DNA of 33,234 nucleotides from Clostridium sp. (lineage in GTDB: Bacteria > Bacteroidota > Bacteroidia > Bacteroidales > Muribaculaceae), in the NCBI GenBank assembly GCA_023666615.1, contig JAMPBQ010000001.1, positions 937,314 through 970,547 on the forward strand, in the 5' to 3' direction. A program made the translations under genes and the position numbers. Below are positions 22,298 to 30,012 of this stretch, one piece after another. Position 1 is the first letter of the stretch; every line of letters starts with the position of its first letter. The notes under the pieces were generated by a model that saw only the letters and a list, made by a program, of their open reading frames with translations, had not been told where the DNA came from and ran no database searches.

Positions 22298-22807
22298 ATG
22301 TCAAAGATAGCGTTTAATTTTTTCATCAAGGTGGTGCTCCTGGTGCTGGCGCAGGCTGTGATATTCAACAACCTCGTGCTATTCGGCGTGGCTGTGCCCC
22401 TGGTGTTTATTTACGCTATCATCTCCATGCCCATCACCTGGCCCACAAACCTTTCGGTCACCATAGGCTTTTTGCTCGGACTGATAGTGGATGTGTTCAG
22501 CAACACATACGGGGTGAACGCTTTGGCATGCACCACGTTGGCCTTCGCGCGCAAGCCGATATTCCACCTTTACGTGCAGCGCGACGACGACCTGGCCGGC
22601 CTAAAGCCCAGCCAAAGGTCGATGGGGTCGGGCGCCTTCCTGAAATACATGGTGACCATGACGCTGGCCTACTGCGCATTGGCCATAACGGTGGACGCCT
22701 TCGCGGTGTTCAATTTTTGGAAAATACTATTGCAAATCTTATCCAGCGCAGCCTTTACGTCAATTTTAATCTATGCTCTTGACTCTATATTCACACGCCA
22801 ACAATGA
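22298..22807 (+). CDS. mreD: Rod-shape-determining protein MreD
   Basis: A 169-residue, highly hydrophobic protein with about five membrane helices (for example VVLLVLAQAVIFNNLVLFGV, LSVTIGFLLGLIVDVFSN). It is the polytopic partner of MreC in the elongation complex. The sequence FxNTYGVNALACTTLAFARKPIF fits the family's conserved GL..D.f....G.ha...l pattern. MreD is poorly conserved, so the call also rests on position between mreC and mrdA. Its TGA stop overlaps the mrdA ATG by 4 bp. Confidence 0.93.
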   Translation: MSKIAFNFFIKVVLLVLAQAVIFNNLVLFGVAVPLVFIYAIISMPITWPTNLSVTIGFLLGLIVDVFSNTYGVNALACTTLAFARKPIFHLYVQRDDDLAGLKPSQRSMGSGAFLKYMVTMTLAYCALAITVDAFAVFNFWKILLQILSSAAFTSILIYALDSIFTRQQ

Positions 22808-24666
22808 GAAAAGACTATAATCTGGAAAAACGCAAATACGTAATCTGCGGGTTTATCATACTCATAGCCCTTATCTACGGCATACGCTTGTTCAATCTGC
22901 AGATTGCCGACGCAAAATACAAGAGGTCGGCGGATTCCAACGCGTTTCTTCGCAAGACCATCTATCCCTCCCGCGGCTTGATCTACGACCGCAAGGGCGA
23001 GCTAGTGGTGTTCAACCAGCCGGCCTACGATGTGATGCTCATACCGCGCGATGTGCAGGAATTTGACACCGTGAGCTTCTGCAACGCCCTGAACATGACC
23101 AAGGAAGAGCTGATGAAGAGGATGGCCGACATGAAGGACCCGCGCCTCAACCCCGGCTATTCATCCTATACGCCGCAAAGGCTAGTAAGCCACCTGTCGG
23201 CCCAGGATTACGGCCGCCTGCAGGAGAAGCTTTACCGCTTTCCGGGATTCTTCATACAGAAAAGGATATTGAGGCAGTACGCCGGCACCTCCGGAGCGAA
23301 CGTGCTTGGCAATATCCGCGAGGCCTCGCAGGCCGACATCCAGGCCGACGATTACTATGCGCCGGGCGACTACACCGGTGACCTTGGCATTGAGAAGAGC
23401 TATGAAAAAGAGCTTCGCGGCATCAAGGGAGTGGAGATTCTGATACGCGACGCCCACGGGCGCATCCAGGGACGATACGAGGACGGCGCGCACGACGTGC
23501 CGCCGATAGCGGGGCGCGACCTAACGCTTAGCATCGACATAAAGCTGCAGGAATACGCCGAAAGCCTTATGGTGGGCAAGCGCGGCGCCGTGGTGGCCAT
23601 CGAGCCCGAGACCGGCGAAGTGCTCTGCCTCGTGTCCTCGCCCAACTATGACCCCAACCTCCTCGTGGGCCGCAAGCGCGGAGAGAATTACCGCAAGCTC
23701 GTTAACGCCCCCGACTGGCCTCTATTCGACCGCGCCATTATGGCCGGCTATCCGCCCGGCTCCACCTTTAAGCCCACGCAGGGCCTGATATTCCTTGAGG
23801 AAGGGATAATCACGCCCAGCACTATGTTCCCCTGCTCGCACGGCTATATCAACGGCGGCCTGCGAGTGGGTTGCCACGGTCATGGCTCCCCCTTGGCTCT
23901 GCTGCCGGCCCTGCAGACGTCATGCAACGCCTATTTTTGCTGGGGCTTCAAATCCATGATCGACAGGCGCGGAAAGTACGGGTCGCCCGACAAGGCGTTT
24001 GAGGTGTGGAAAAACCACCTTGTTTCGATGGGCTACGGCTACAAGCTGGGCATCGACCTGCCTGGCGAGCGGCGCGGATTCATACCCAATTCGGCATACT
24101 ACGACAAGAACTATGGCGCCACCCACTGGAGCGCCAACACTATCATATCCGTCGCCATCGGGCAGGGCGAGGTGTTGGCCACGCCCCTGCAGATCGCCAA
24201 CCTTTGCGCCACCATCGCAAACCGCGGGTATTTCTATACCCCGCATGTGGTGAAGGGAGTGCAGGACACTGTGATCAGCGACGAATACCGGCAAAAGCGC
24301 ATTCCCACCATTAATCCGGATTTCTATACCGACATAGCCACGGGCATGCGCATGGCCGTGACCGGCGGCACGTGCCGCAAGGCCGCGATCCCCGGCATAG
24401 ACGTGGCGGGCAAGACCGGCACCGCGCAGAACCCGCATGGCAAGGACCACTCGGCGTTCATGGGATTCGCGCCATTCGACAAGCCAAAGATCGCCGTGTG
24501 CGCGTACGTGGAGAACGCGGGCTTCGGCGCCACCTTCGGCGTGCCTATCGGCGGCCTGGTGATGGAGAAATACCTTACCGATTCCATCCACCCCAGCCGC
24601 AAATACCTAGAGGACTTCCTGCTCTCGACCAGCGTATATTACGAACCGCCCAAAAGCAAGAAATAA
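22804..24666 (+). CDS. mrdA: Penicillin-binding protein 2, peptidoglycan transpeptidase
   Basis: A 620-residue class B PBP that crosslinks new peptidoglycan during cell elongation. One N-terminal membrane helix (YVICGFIILIALIYGIRLF) anchors it. The pedestal domain includes SRGLIYDRKGELVV. The transpeptidase domain carries all three active-site motifs: S320-TFK (GYPPGSTFKP), S373-CN, and K537-TG (AGKTGTAQNPHGKDHSAF). Its partner glycosyltransferase RodA is encoded 9 bp downstream. The extra loop typical of PBP2 (GHGSPLALLPALQTSCNAYF region, with a CxxxxxC pair) is present. No missing residues were seen. Confidence 0.97.
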   Translation: MRKDYNLEKRKYVICGFIILIALIYGIRLFNLQIADAKYKRSADSNAFLRKTIYPSRGLIYDRKGELVVFNQPAYDVMLIPRDVQEFDTVSFCNALNMTKEELMKRMADMKDPRLNPGYSSYTPQRLVSHLSAQDYGRLQEKLYRFPGFFIQKRILRQYAGTSGANVLGNIREASQADIQADDYYAPGDYTGDLGIEKSYEKELRGIKGVEILIRDAHGRIQGRYEDGAHDVPPIAGRDLTLSIDIKLQEYAESLMVGKRGAVVAIEPETGEVLCLVSSPNYDPNLLVGRKRGENYRKLVNAPDWPLFDRAIMAGYPPGSTFKPTQGLIFLEEGIITPSTMFPCSHGYINGGLRVGCHGHGSPLALLPALQTSCNAYFCWGFKSMIDRRGKYGSPDKAFEVWKNHLVSMGYGYKLGIDLPGERRGFIPNSAYYDKNYGATHWSANTIISVAIGQGEVLATPLQIANLCATIANRGYFYTPHVVKGVQDTVISDEYRQKRIPTINPDFYTDIATGMRMAVTGGTCRKAAIPGIDVAGKTGTAQNPHGKDHSAFMGFAPFDKPKIAVCAYVENAGFGATFGVPIGGLVMEKYLTDSIHPSRKYLEDFLLSTSVYYEPPKSKK

Positions 24667-24675
24667 ACCGCGAAG

Positions 24676-26145
24676 ATGAGCCAATTGCGCAACGGCCAGA
24701 CATCGATATTCAGCCAAATCGACTGGTACACAATCATTCTTTATTTAATCATGGTGCTTTGCGGCGCCGTGAGCATCTATGCGGCCTGCTATGACTATGA
24801 CGAGGCGAACCTATTCTCATTCGACGAGTTTTCCGGCAAGCAAATGCGGTGGATAGCCCTGTCGCTTGTGATCGGCCTTACACTGCTGCTGGTGGAGACG
24901 CGGGTGTACGAGACTTACGCCTACGTGATATACGGGGCCATGATGGCGCTATTGTTCATTACGCCATTCCTGGCCCCTGACATCAAGGGCTCGCGCTCTT
25001 GGCTCGTGCTCGGCCCGATGAGCCTTCAGCCGGCGGAACTGGCCAAATTCGCCACGGCCTTGGCCATGGCGAGGCTTTTCAGCGGATACAACTTCCGACT
25101 GAACGCAAAGGCGTCCAACTATGCCAAGGCCCTTCTCTTGATATTTATGCCTATCGTGCTGATACTCCTGCAGAATGAGACGGGGTCGGCCCTGGTGTAC
25201 ATGTCGCTCTTCTTTGTGCTTTACCGCGAGGGCATGTCGGGCCTGGTGCTCTTTGCAGCCCTTTTCTCTGTGGTGATATTCGTTGTGGCCATAAAGTTCA
25301 CCGAATCGCAGATTCTCGGCCTTGAAGCCGGTCAATTCTGGATACTTGTGCTCGTGATGGTGATAACGGCCGCCATGAGCGTAATCTACGGCAAGCGCAA
25401 CATTGAGGTAGCGCGCAATGTGCTCCTGTGGTATCTCCTGTGCGGCCTGTCGATGTGGGGGCTGGCCACATTCACCGACATCATTCTTCCCGGCCGCGCG
25501 GCGATGCTCTTCGCCATAGGCGTGGCATGCGTTTACCTCGCATTTGAAAGCGTACGCATGCGCATGCGCAAGCTCCTCATCCCCATAGCCACGGCGGTGC
25601 TGTCGGTGGGCTTTCTGTTCACCGTCGAGGCCGCCTTCGACAAGCTCATGCCCCACCAGCAGCTGCGCATCAAGGTGGTGCTCGGCATTGAGGAGGACCT
25701 GCGCGGCGCGGGTTATAACGTCAACCAGTCGAAGATTGCCATCGGTTCGGGCGGTATTATGGGCAAGGGGTTCCTGGAGGGCACGCAGACCAAGCTGAAA
25801 TACGTGCCTGAGCAGCATACCGACTTCATCTTCTGCACCATAGGCGAAGAGGAAGGCTTTTGGGGCTCTGTGGGCGTGGAGATTCTGTTCCTGGCCATGA
25901 TATTGAGGATAATACAGATTGCCGAGAGGCAGCACAGCACATTCGGGCGTGTCTACGCCTATTGCGTGGCCTCTTACCTTATCTTCCACTTCTGCATCAA
26001 CATAGGCATGGTGATAGGCCTCTGTCCCGTCATAGGCATCCCTCTGCCGTTCTTCAGCTATGGAGGCTCCTCGCTTTGGGGCTTCACCATTCTTCTATTC
26101 ATCCTTCTGCGCATCGACGCCTCCAGGAAAAGCCGGCTTTTCTGA
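24676..26145 (+). CDS. rodA: Rod-shape-determining protein RodA, SEDS peptidoglycan polymerase
   Basis: A 489-residue SEDS protein that polymerises lipid II into glycan strands with PBP2. Family motifs are present: DIKGSRSWLVLGPMSLQPAELAK, QNETGSALVY, VNQSKIAIGSGGIMGKGFLEG in two parts, VPEQHTDFIFCTIGEEEGFWG and the closing FFSYGGSSLWGF. Ten or so membrane helices are visible. It is about 100 residues longer than E. coli RodA, the extra part lying in the middle (about residues 215-330), as is common in Bacteroidetes. It ends the rod-shape block. Confidence 0.96.
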   Translation: MSQLRNGQTSIFSQIDWYTIILYLIMVLCGAVSIYAACYDYDEANLFSFDEFSGKQMRWIALSLVIGLTLLLVETRVYETYAYVIYGAMMALLFITPFLAPDIKGSRSWLVLGPMSLQPAELAKFATALAMARLFSGYNFRLNAKASNYAKALLLIFMPIVLILLQNETGSALVYMSLFFVLYREGMSGLVLFAALFSVVIFVVAIKFTESQILGLEAGQFWILVLVMVITAAMSVIYGKRNIEVARNVLLWYLLCGLSMWGLATFTDIILPGRAAMLFAIGVACVYLAFESVRMRMRKLLIPIATAVLSVGFLFTVEAAFDKLMPHQQLRIKVVLGIEEDLRGAGYNVNQSKIAIGSGGIMGKGFLEGTQTKLKYVPEQHTDFIFCTIGEEEGFWGSVGVEILFLAMILRIIQIAERQHSTFGRVYAYCVASYLIFHFCINIGMVIGLCPVIGIPLPFFSYGGSSLWGFTILLFILLRIDASRKSRLF

Positions 26146-26174
26146 TTGGCTCGCAAAAAAATAGCCGAAAAAGC

Positions 26175-26205
26175 TTGGTGGATCGGGGAAAAATCGTTAC
26201 CTTTG
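26175..26205 (+). promoter_or_regulatory. Promoter of rplU-rpmA
   Basis: TTG at 26175-26177 and TACCTTTG at 26198-26205 are spaced by 20 bp. The expected start near 26212 leaves a leader of about 80 nt with a G+C-rich patch (around 26245-26264). That leader could host ribosomal-protein feedback, but no known L21 leader structure is recognised. Confidence 0.75.
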
Positions 26206-26290
26206 CATGCAATTTTTCCGTAACGGGCACAGAGAAAGAGGCGCGTGACGTCCGCCCGGCGGGTTAACCAATTTAAATTTACGCATTTAA

Positions 26291-26608
26291 ATGTACGTTA
26301 TCGTAGAAATCCAGGGACAGCAGTTCAAGGCTGAGAAAGACCGCTACCTGTATGTCCAGCACATCGACGGCGCAGAAGAGGGCCAGACCATTGAGTTCGA
26401 CCGCGTGCTTCTCGCAGACAATGATGGCGAAGTGAAGATTGGCATGCCTGTAGTAGAGGGCGCCAAGGTGGTATGCGAGGTGGAAATGCCCCTCGTGAAA
26501 GGTGACAAAGTGATCGTTTTCAAGAAGAAGCGTCGCAAGGGCTATCGCCGCAAGAACGGCCATCGCCAGCAGTTCACCAAGGTTGTGATCAAGGACATTG
26601 TAGCTTAA
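26291..26608 (+). CDS. rplU: 50S ribosomal protein L21
   Basis: The 105-residue protein has the normal L21 length and sequence: [20 protein letters not shown] at the start, [20 protein letters not shown] in the centre, and [21 protein letters not shown], the basic rRNA-binding patch, near the end. It binds 23S rRNA domain VI in the large subunit. rpmA follows 20 bp downstream, the near-universal L21-L27 pairing. Confidence 0.99.
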   Translation: MYVIVEIQGQQFKAEKDRYLYVQHIDGAEEGQTIEFDRVLLADNDGEVKIGMPVVEGAKVVCEVEMPLVKGDKVIVFKKKRRKGYRRKNGHRQQFTKVVIKDIVA

Positions 26609-26628
26609 CCCTTTAAAACCGTAAAGAA

Positions 26629-26892
26629 ATGGCACATAAAAAAGGTGTAGGTAGCTCTAAGAACGGTCGTGAATCAGAAAGCAAACGACTCGGCATTAAG
26701 CTCTTCGGCGGACAATTCGCCAAGGCTGGCAACATCATCAAGCGCCAGCGCGGCACTCAGCATCACCCCGGCCTCAACGTAGGCATCGGCCGTGACCACA
26801 CTCTCTACGCTCTCGTTGACGGTACAGTAGTCTTCACCGTAGGCAAAGAGGGCCGCAAATTCGTGAACGTAACCCCCATCGCTGAGGCATAA
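26629..26892 (+). CDS. rpmA: 50S ribosomal protein L27
   Basis: The 87-residue protein matches L27 throughout. The N-terminal arm [21 protein letters not shown] reaches the peptidyl-transferase centre, and it starts directly at MAHKK with no Firmicutes-type cleavable extension. [19 protein letters not shown] and [20 protein letters not shown] follow. It is co-transcribed with rplU and closed by the terminator at 26913. Confidence 0.99.
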   Translation: MAHKKGVGSSKNGRESESKRLGIKLFGGQFAKAGNIIKRQRGTQHHPGLNVGIGRDHTLYALVDGTVVFTVGKEGRKFVNVTPIAEA

Positions 26893-26912
26893 ACCTCAAA
26901 CTTTTACGAAAT

Positions 26913-26956
26913 ATCCGCGCGCAAAGGCCTTGGCCTTTGCGCGCGGATTTGTTTTT
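26913..26956 (+). terminator. Very strong hairpin terminator after rpmA, between converging genes
   Basis: Bases 26913-26929 pair perfectly with 26932-26948 (17 bp, centre TT), then a T-rich run TTTGTTTTT follows. The minus-strand side offers only a short ATATTT, so it may act weakly in the other direction for the acyltransferase gene. The word GGCCTTTGCGC recurs at 26957, just outside the hairpin. Confidence 0.93.
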
Positions 26957-26972
26957 GGCCTTTGCGCACCGG

Positions 26973-28001
26973 CTAGTATCGCCCCCCGGCAATAAAGGCC
27001 AAAAATCGAGGTGCAAGCTTATGCAGGAGCGCGTAGGTGATATATCCCAGCGCCACGAGGGTGGCAAATGTTAGCGCGTATGCTGCGATCGGGCCGATTA
27101 GGGCGGAATGTCCGAAAATCGAGGCATAGAATTTCCTTGCGATCGTGCAATAGCACTGGTGCGTGGCATAGATCATGAATGTGGCTGGCATCAATTTTCG
27201 CATAATGTGGCATTTGCCGATGAGGGAGCCAAGCAGATAGGTGAGCCAAAGGCCTGACAGCACCTTTATCGCAAAGCATGCGCTATGAAAAACAGCGTTG
27301 CCGGCCACAGCGTCAATGCAGGCGCATCCCCAAAACGCAACCGACGCTATTGCCGCTAAGCCTTTCGAGCCGGGCTTGAGCCTGTCGATATTCCATTTTT
27401 GGAGAGAAAGCGCGGCGCCTAGGGCGAACCATTGCGCGCCGAAAAGGTCAATGCCGACGCAAATGTAAGTCAGAAACAGGGCTGCCAGCAACAGCCGGCT
27501 TTTTGAGACAGCGTATATCAGCGGGGAAATTGCGCAAAATGCCATAAGGTTTCTAATGAACCAAAATGCAAAGGCGTAAGGGTAATTTCCTGCCTCTTGG
27601 ATGCAGATGAATCCTTTGAGGAGGTTGGCGGTATCTATTTTGCCGTTGTCAAGGAATATGCCCAGGCCCGGCATGTGGAAGCATGCATGCTTGACGTAAA
27701 GCAGTAGGCAGCAAAACGCGCACCAAAACAGATAGGGAATCAGCAGGCTGTGGAGTCTGCGCCTGAGCTTGGAGAGATAGATCGATGCTGAAAATGTCTT
27801 TATCCCCCTGAAAAACAGGAATCCTGAAATTATGAAAAAGGACGGCACGCAAATTTGGCATACGTTTGAGGAAATAAAGTTGCATATCTCCACTCCCGGG
27901 CTATATGGCCGTGAATAATCATCAGCGATATTGCAGTGGATCAGCACTACTCCCAGGATAAGGAGCAATTTCATTTCGCCGATATTCCGCAATTTCCGCA
28001 T
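26973..28001 (-). CDS. Acyltransferase-3 family integral membrane protein
   Basis: A 342-residue membrane protein with about ten hydrophobic segments. It starts with the acyltransferase-3 hallmark MKLLLILGVVLIHCNI, including the His after the first helix, then CQICVPSFFIISGFLFFRG and a positively charged loop (KLRRRLHSLLIPYLFWCAF). The family moves acetyl or other acyl groups onto sugars, glycans or lipids at the membrane; the acceptor here is unknown. The sequence TFMIYATHQC near residue 290 fits the late conserved helix. The start is taken at 28001; M10 is an alternative. It lies 23 bp downstream of nspC on the same strand, so the two may share a transcript. Its base composition is a little less G+C-rich than the core genes. 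Confidence 0.85.
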   Translation of the reverse strand: MRKLRNIGEMKLLLILGVVLIHCNIADDYSRPYSPGVEICNFISSNVCQICVPSFFIISGFLFFRGIKTFSASIYLSKLRRRLHSLLIPYLFWCAFCCLLLYVKHACFHMPGLGIFLDNGKIDTANLLKGFICIQEAGNYPYAFAFWFIRNLMAFCAISPLIYAVSKSRLLLAALFLTYICVGIDLFGAQWFALGAALSLQKWNIDRLKPGSKGLAAIASVAFWGCACIDAVAGNAVFHSACFAIKVLSGLWLTYLLGSLIGKCHIMRKLMPATFMIYATHQCYCTIARKFYASIFGHSALIGPIAAYALTFATLVALGYITYALLHKLAPRFLAFIAGGRY

Positions 28002-28024
28002 GCTTTATGCTTTTGGGGTGGGGG

Positions 28025-29134
28025 TCAGCTCATGCGGTGCTTGTAGTCTTCGTAGGTGAAGCGGCGGAGGTATTCAGCCGTGCCGTCGGAATGAATTAGG
28101 GCTATGTCGGGGTGTTGGATGCCATTGAACATGGTTGTTTTCACCGTGGTGTAGTGGTTCATGTCCTCCAGAGTGAGGCGTTGCCCCGGCTTTAGCGGTT
28201 CGGCGAAATGCCACGGGCCGCAGAAATCGCCGCTCAGGCATGAATTGCCGCCAAGCCGGTAGGGGATGCCCGCGTCCGAAGCCTCGGTGATGATGGGCTG
28301 GTAAGGCATCTCCAGGGTGTCGGGCATGTGGCAGGCGAATGAGGCGTCAATGATAGCCGTGCGTATGCCGTCATTTTCCATAACGTCTACCACGGTTGTC
28401 TGCAGATCGCCGGTGCGCCAGGTGAACGCGCTGCCTGGCTCAAGTATCACCTCAATCCATGGATAGCGCGAGCGGAAATCCTGAAGCAGACGCACCAGGT
28501 GGTCGGTGTCGTACCCTTCGCGCGTCATAAGGTGGCCGCCGCCCATGTTGACCCACTTCACTTGCGGCAGAAGATGCCCGAATTGCGATTCAAACGCCGC
28601 AAGCACCTTCTCCAGGTCGTAGCTAGTGCTCTCGCACAGGGCGTGGAAATGCAGGCCTTCAAGGCCGGCAGGCAGCCTGTCGCCTATGTCTTCCGCAGAT
28701 ACGCCGAAGCGCGAGCCGGGCAGGGCGGGATTGTAAATGTCTGTCTCAATCACCGAGCACTTTGGGTTGACGCGCACCCCGCACGAAACGCCCTTCACGC
28801 GCGCCTTTTCGGCGAAGCGGGAGTATTGGCTGAGTGAATTGAAGGTGATGTGCGAGCTTCCGCCAAGGTATTCGTCGATGGTCGCGTCGGTGTATGCCGG
28901 GCAATAGGAGTGGGCCTTGTCGGCCAAAAATTCCAGGCCAAGGCGCATCTCGTTGAGCGAACTTGCCGTAAATCCGATGCCGTACTCCTTGAAAATGTGG
29001 AATGTGCGCCAAAGCGCATTGGCCTTGAATGCCATTATGATTTTAGCCTCGGACCGGGCGTTGACGTCGGAAATAAGGTCGAGATTCTTGCGGAGCTTAT
29101 CTTCGTAAATTACGTATACAGGAGTAGGAAGCAT
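28025..29134 (-). CDS. nspC: Carboxynorspermidine decarboxylase
   Basis: A 369-residue PLP enzyme of the alanine-racemase fold. It decarboxylates carboxyspermidine or carboxynorspermidine, the last step of the alternative polyamine pathway common in Bacteroidetes. K37 in MAFKANALWR is the expected Schiff-base lysine. GLHFH-like HFHALCESTSYDLE, NMGGGHLMTREGYD, LEPGSAFTWRTG and GNSCLSGDFCGPW follow the NspC pattern. The dehydrogenase partner is not in the window. Its start faces a gap made almost wholly of heptamer arrays, with no recognised promoter box. Confidence 0.95.
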   Translation of the reverse strand: MLPTPVYVIYEDKLRKNLDLISDVNARSEAKIIMAFKANALWRTFHIFKEYGIGFTASSLNEMRLGLEFLADKAHSYCPAYTDATIDEYLGGSSHITFNSLSQYSRFAEKARVKGVSCGVRVNPKCSVIETDIYNPALPGSRFGVSAEDIGDRLPAGLEGLHFHALCESTSYDLEKVLAAFESQFGHLLPQVKWVNMGGGHLMTREGYDTDHLVRLLQDFRSRYPWIEVILEPGSAFTWRTGDLQTTVVDVMENDGIRTAIIDASFACHMPDTLEMPYQPIITEASDAGIPYRLGGNSCLSGDFCGPWHFAEPLKPGQRLTLEDMNHYTTVKTTMFNGIQHPDIALIHSDGTAEYLRRFTYEDYKHRMS

Positions 29135-29156
29135 GATTTTGAAAAAAAGGATAAGG

Positions 29157-29253
29157 TATTAAGTATTAAGTATTAAGTATTAAGTATTAAGTATTAAGTA
29201 TTAAGTATTAAGTATAAAGTATTAAGTATAAAGTATAAAGTATAAGTGTTAAG
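29157..29253. repeat. 7-bp tandem array, about 13-14 units (TATTAAG/TATAAAG)
   Basis: Eight perfect TATTAAG units from 29157, then TATAAAG, TATTAAG, TATAAAG, TATAAAG and decayed units ending TGTTAAG at 29253. This is the purest array in the window, which suggests recent expansion. It lies upstream of nspC, between nspC and the end of radC. Confidence 0.95.
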
Positions 29254-29256
29254 TTA

Positions 29257-29312
29257 TGATTATGAATTATGCATTATGAATTGAGCATTATGCATTGATC
29301 ATTATGAATTGT
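29257..29312. repeat. Second 7-bp array, 8 units (GCATTAT/GAATTAT), abutting radC stop
   Basis: TGATTAT, GAATTAT, GCATTAT, GAATTGA, GCATTAT, GCATTGA, TCATTAT and GAATTGT run head to tail. The last base touches the radC stop codon complement (29312-29314). It differs in unit from the adjacent TATTAAG array but keeps the 7-bp period. Confidence 0.88.
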
Positions 29313-30001
29313 CACAGCTTTCCATGATCATTATATGAGTAGTAGCCTGCGTCAGTGGCTATTATGTGGTCATACACCCTCACGTCGATGATCTTGGCGC
29401 CTTCAGCGATGCGTCGCGTAAGGCTGTCATCCTCGCCGCTGGGGCGAAGCTGTCCTGAGGGGTGGTTGTGGAAAAGCAGCATGCCCGAGGCCAGGCATTG
29501 AATGGCTTTGCGCAAGATAATCTTTATGTCAACCACCGTGGCCGTGGTGCCGCCCTGCGATATCCGCTCGCGGCGTATTTCGTGGCCGGCGCGATTGATG
29601 AAAAGCACCCAAAATTCCTCATGCTTTAGGCCGATGAAATGTGGCTTCATCATCTTGTAGGCCGATTCTGAGCTCGTCACCACCGGCGTGTTCAAGGCCT
29701 GGGCGTCGGCCACTGAGCGCGCGCCCAATTCGAGGGCCGCTAGAAGGGTGACGGCCTTTGCCGGCCCAATGCCGGGATATTTGGCGGAAAGCTCCTGCGG
29801 GGTGTATTTCGTGACCAGCGATAGGTGGTTGGCGTTGTCGCGCAGTATTTCGTCAGAGAGCTCAATTACGGACTTTCCCTTAATGCCCGTGGCGAAGAGC
29901 AGGGCCATGAGCTCGGCGTTGGAAAGCTCCTTGATTCTGCCGTCCAGCACCTTCTCCCTGGGCCGCTCGCTGGCGTCGAGGTCCTTTATCAATTTATTCA
30001 T
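29312..30001 (-). CDS. radC: RadC-family JAB-domain (MPN/JAMM) protein
   Basis: A 229-residue RadC protein. An N-terminal helix-hairpin-helix region (ELSAKYPGIGPAKAVTLLAALELG) comes before the JAMM metalloprotease-like domain. The metal motif HxHPSGxxxPSxxD is intact: H178-N-H180, PSG and D191. RadC was once linked to DNA repair; its real role is unsettled and DNA-repair function has been questioned, so no reaction is assigned. The start is the ATG at 30001. It lies 11 bp downstream of the RAYT gene on the same strand. Confidence 0.95.
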   Translation of the reverse strand: MNKLIKDLDASERPREKVLDGRIKELSNAELMALLFATGIKGKSVIELSDEILRDNANHLSLVTKYTPQELSAKYPGIGPAKAVTLLAALELGARSVADAQALNTPVVTSSESAYKMMKPHFIGLKHEEFWVLFINRAGHEIRRERISQGGTTATVVDIKIILRKAIQCLASGMLLFHNHPSGQLRPSGEDDSLTRRIAEGAKIIDVRVYDHIIATDAGYYSYNDHGKL

Positions 30002-30012
30002 TTCATCTCTTT

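Noticed and set aside
26957-26968. GGCCTTTGCGC copy beyond the rpmA terminator as a dispersed repeat
   Set aside because: It is a single short echo of the hairpin arm; no other copy was noticed in the window.
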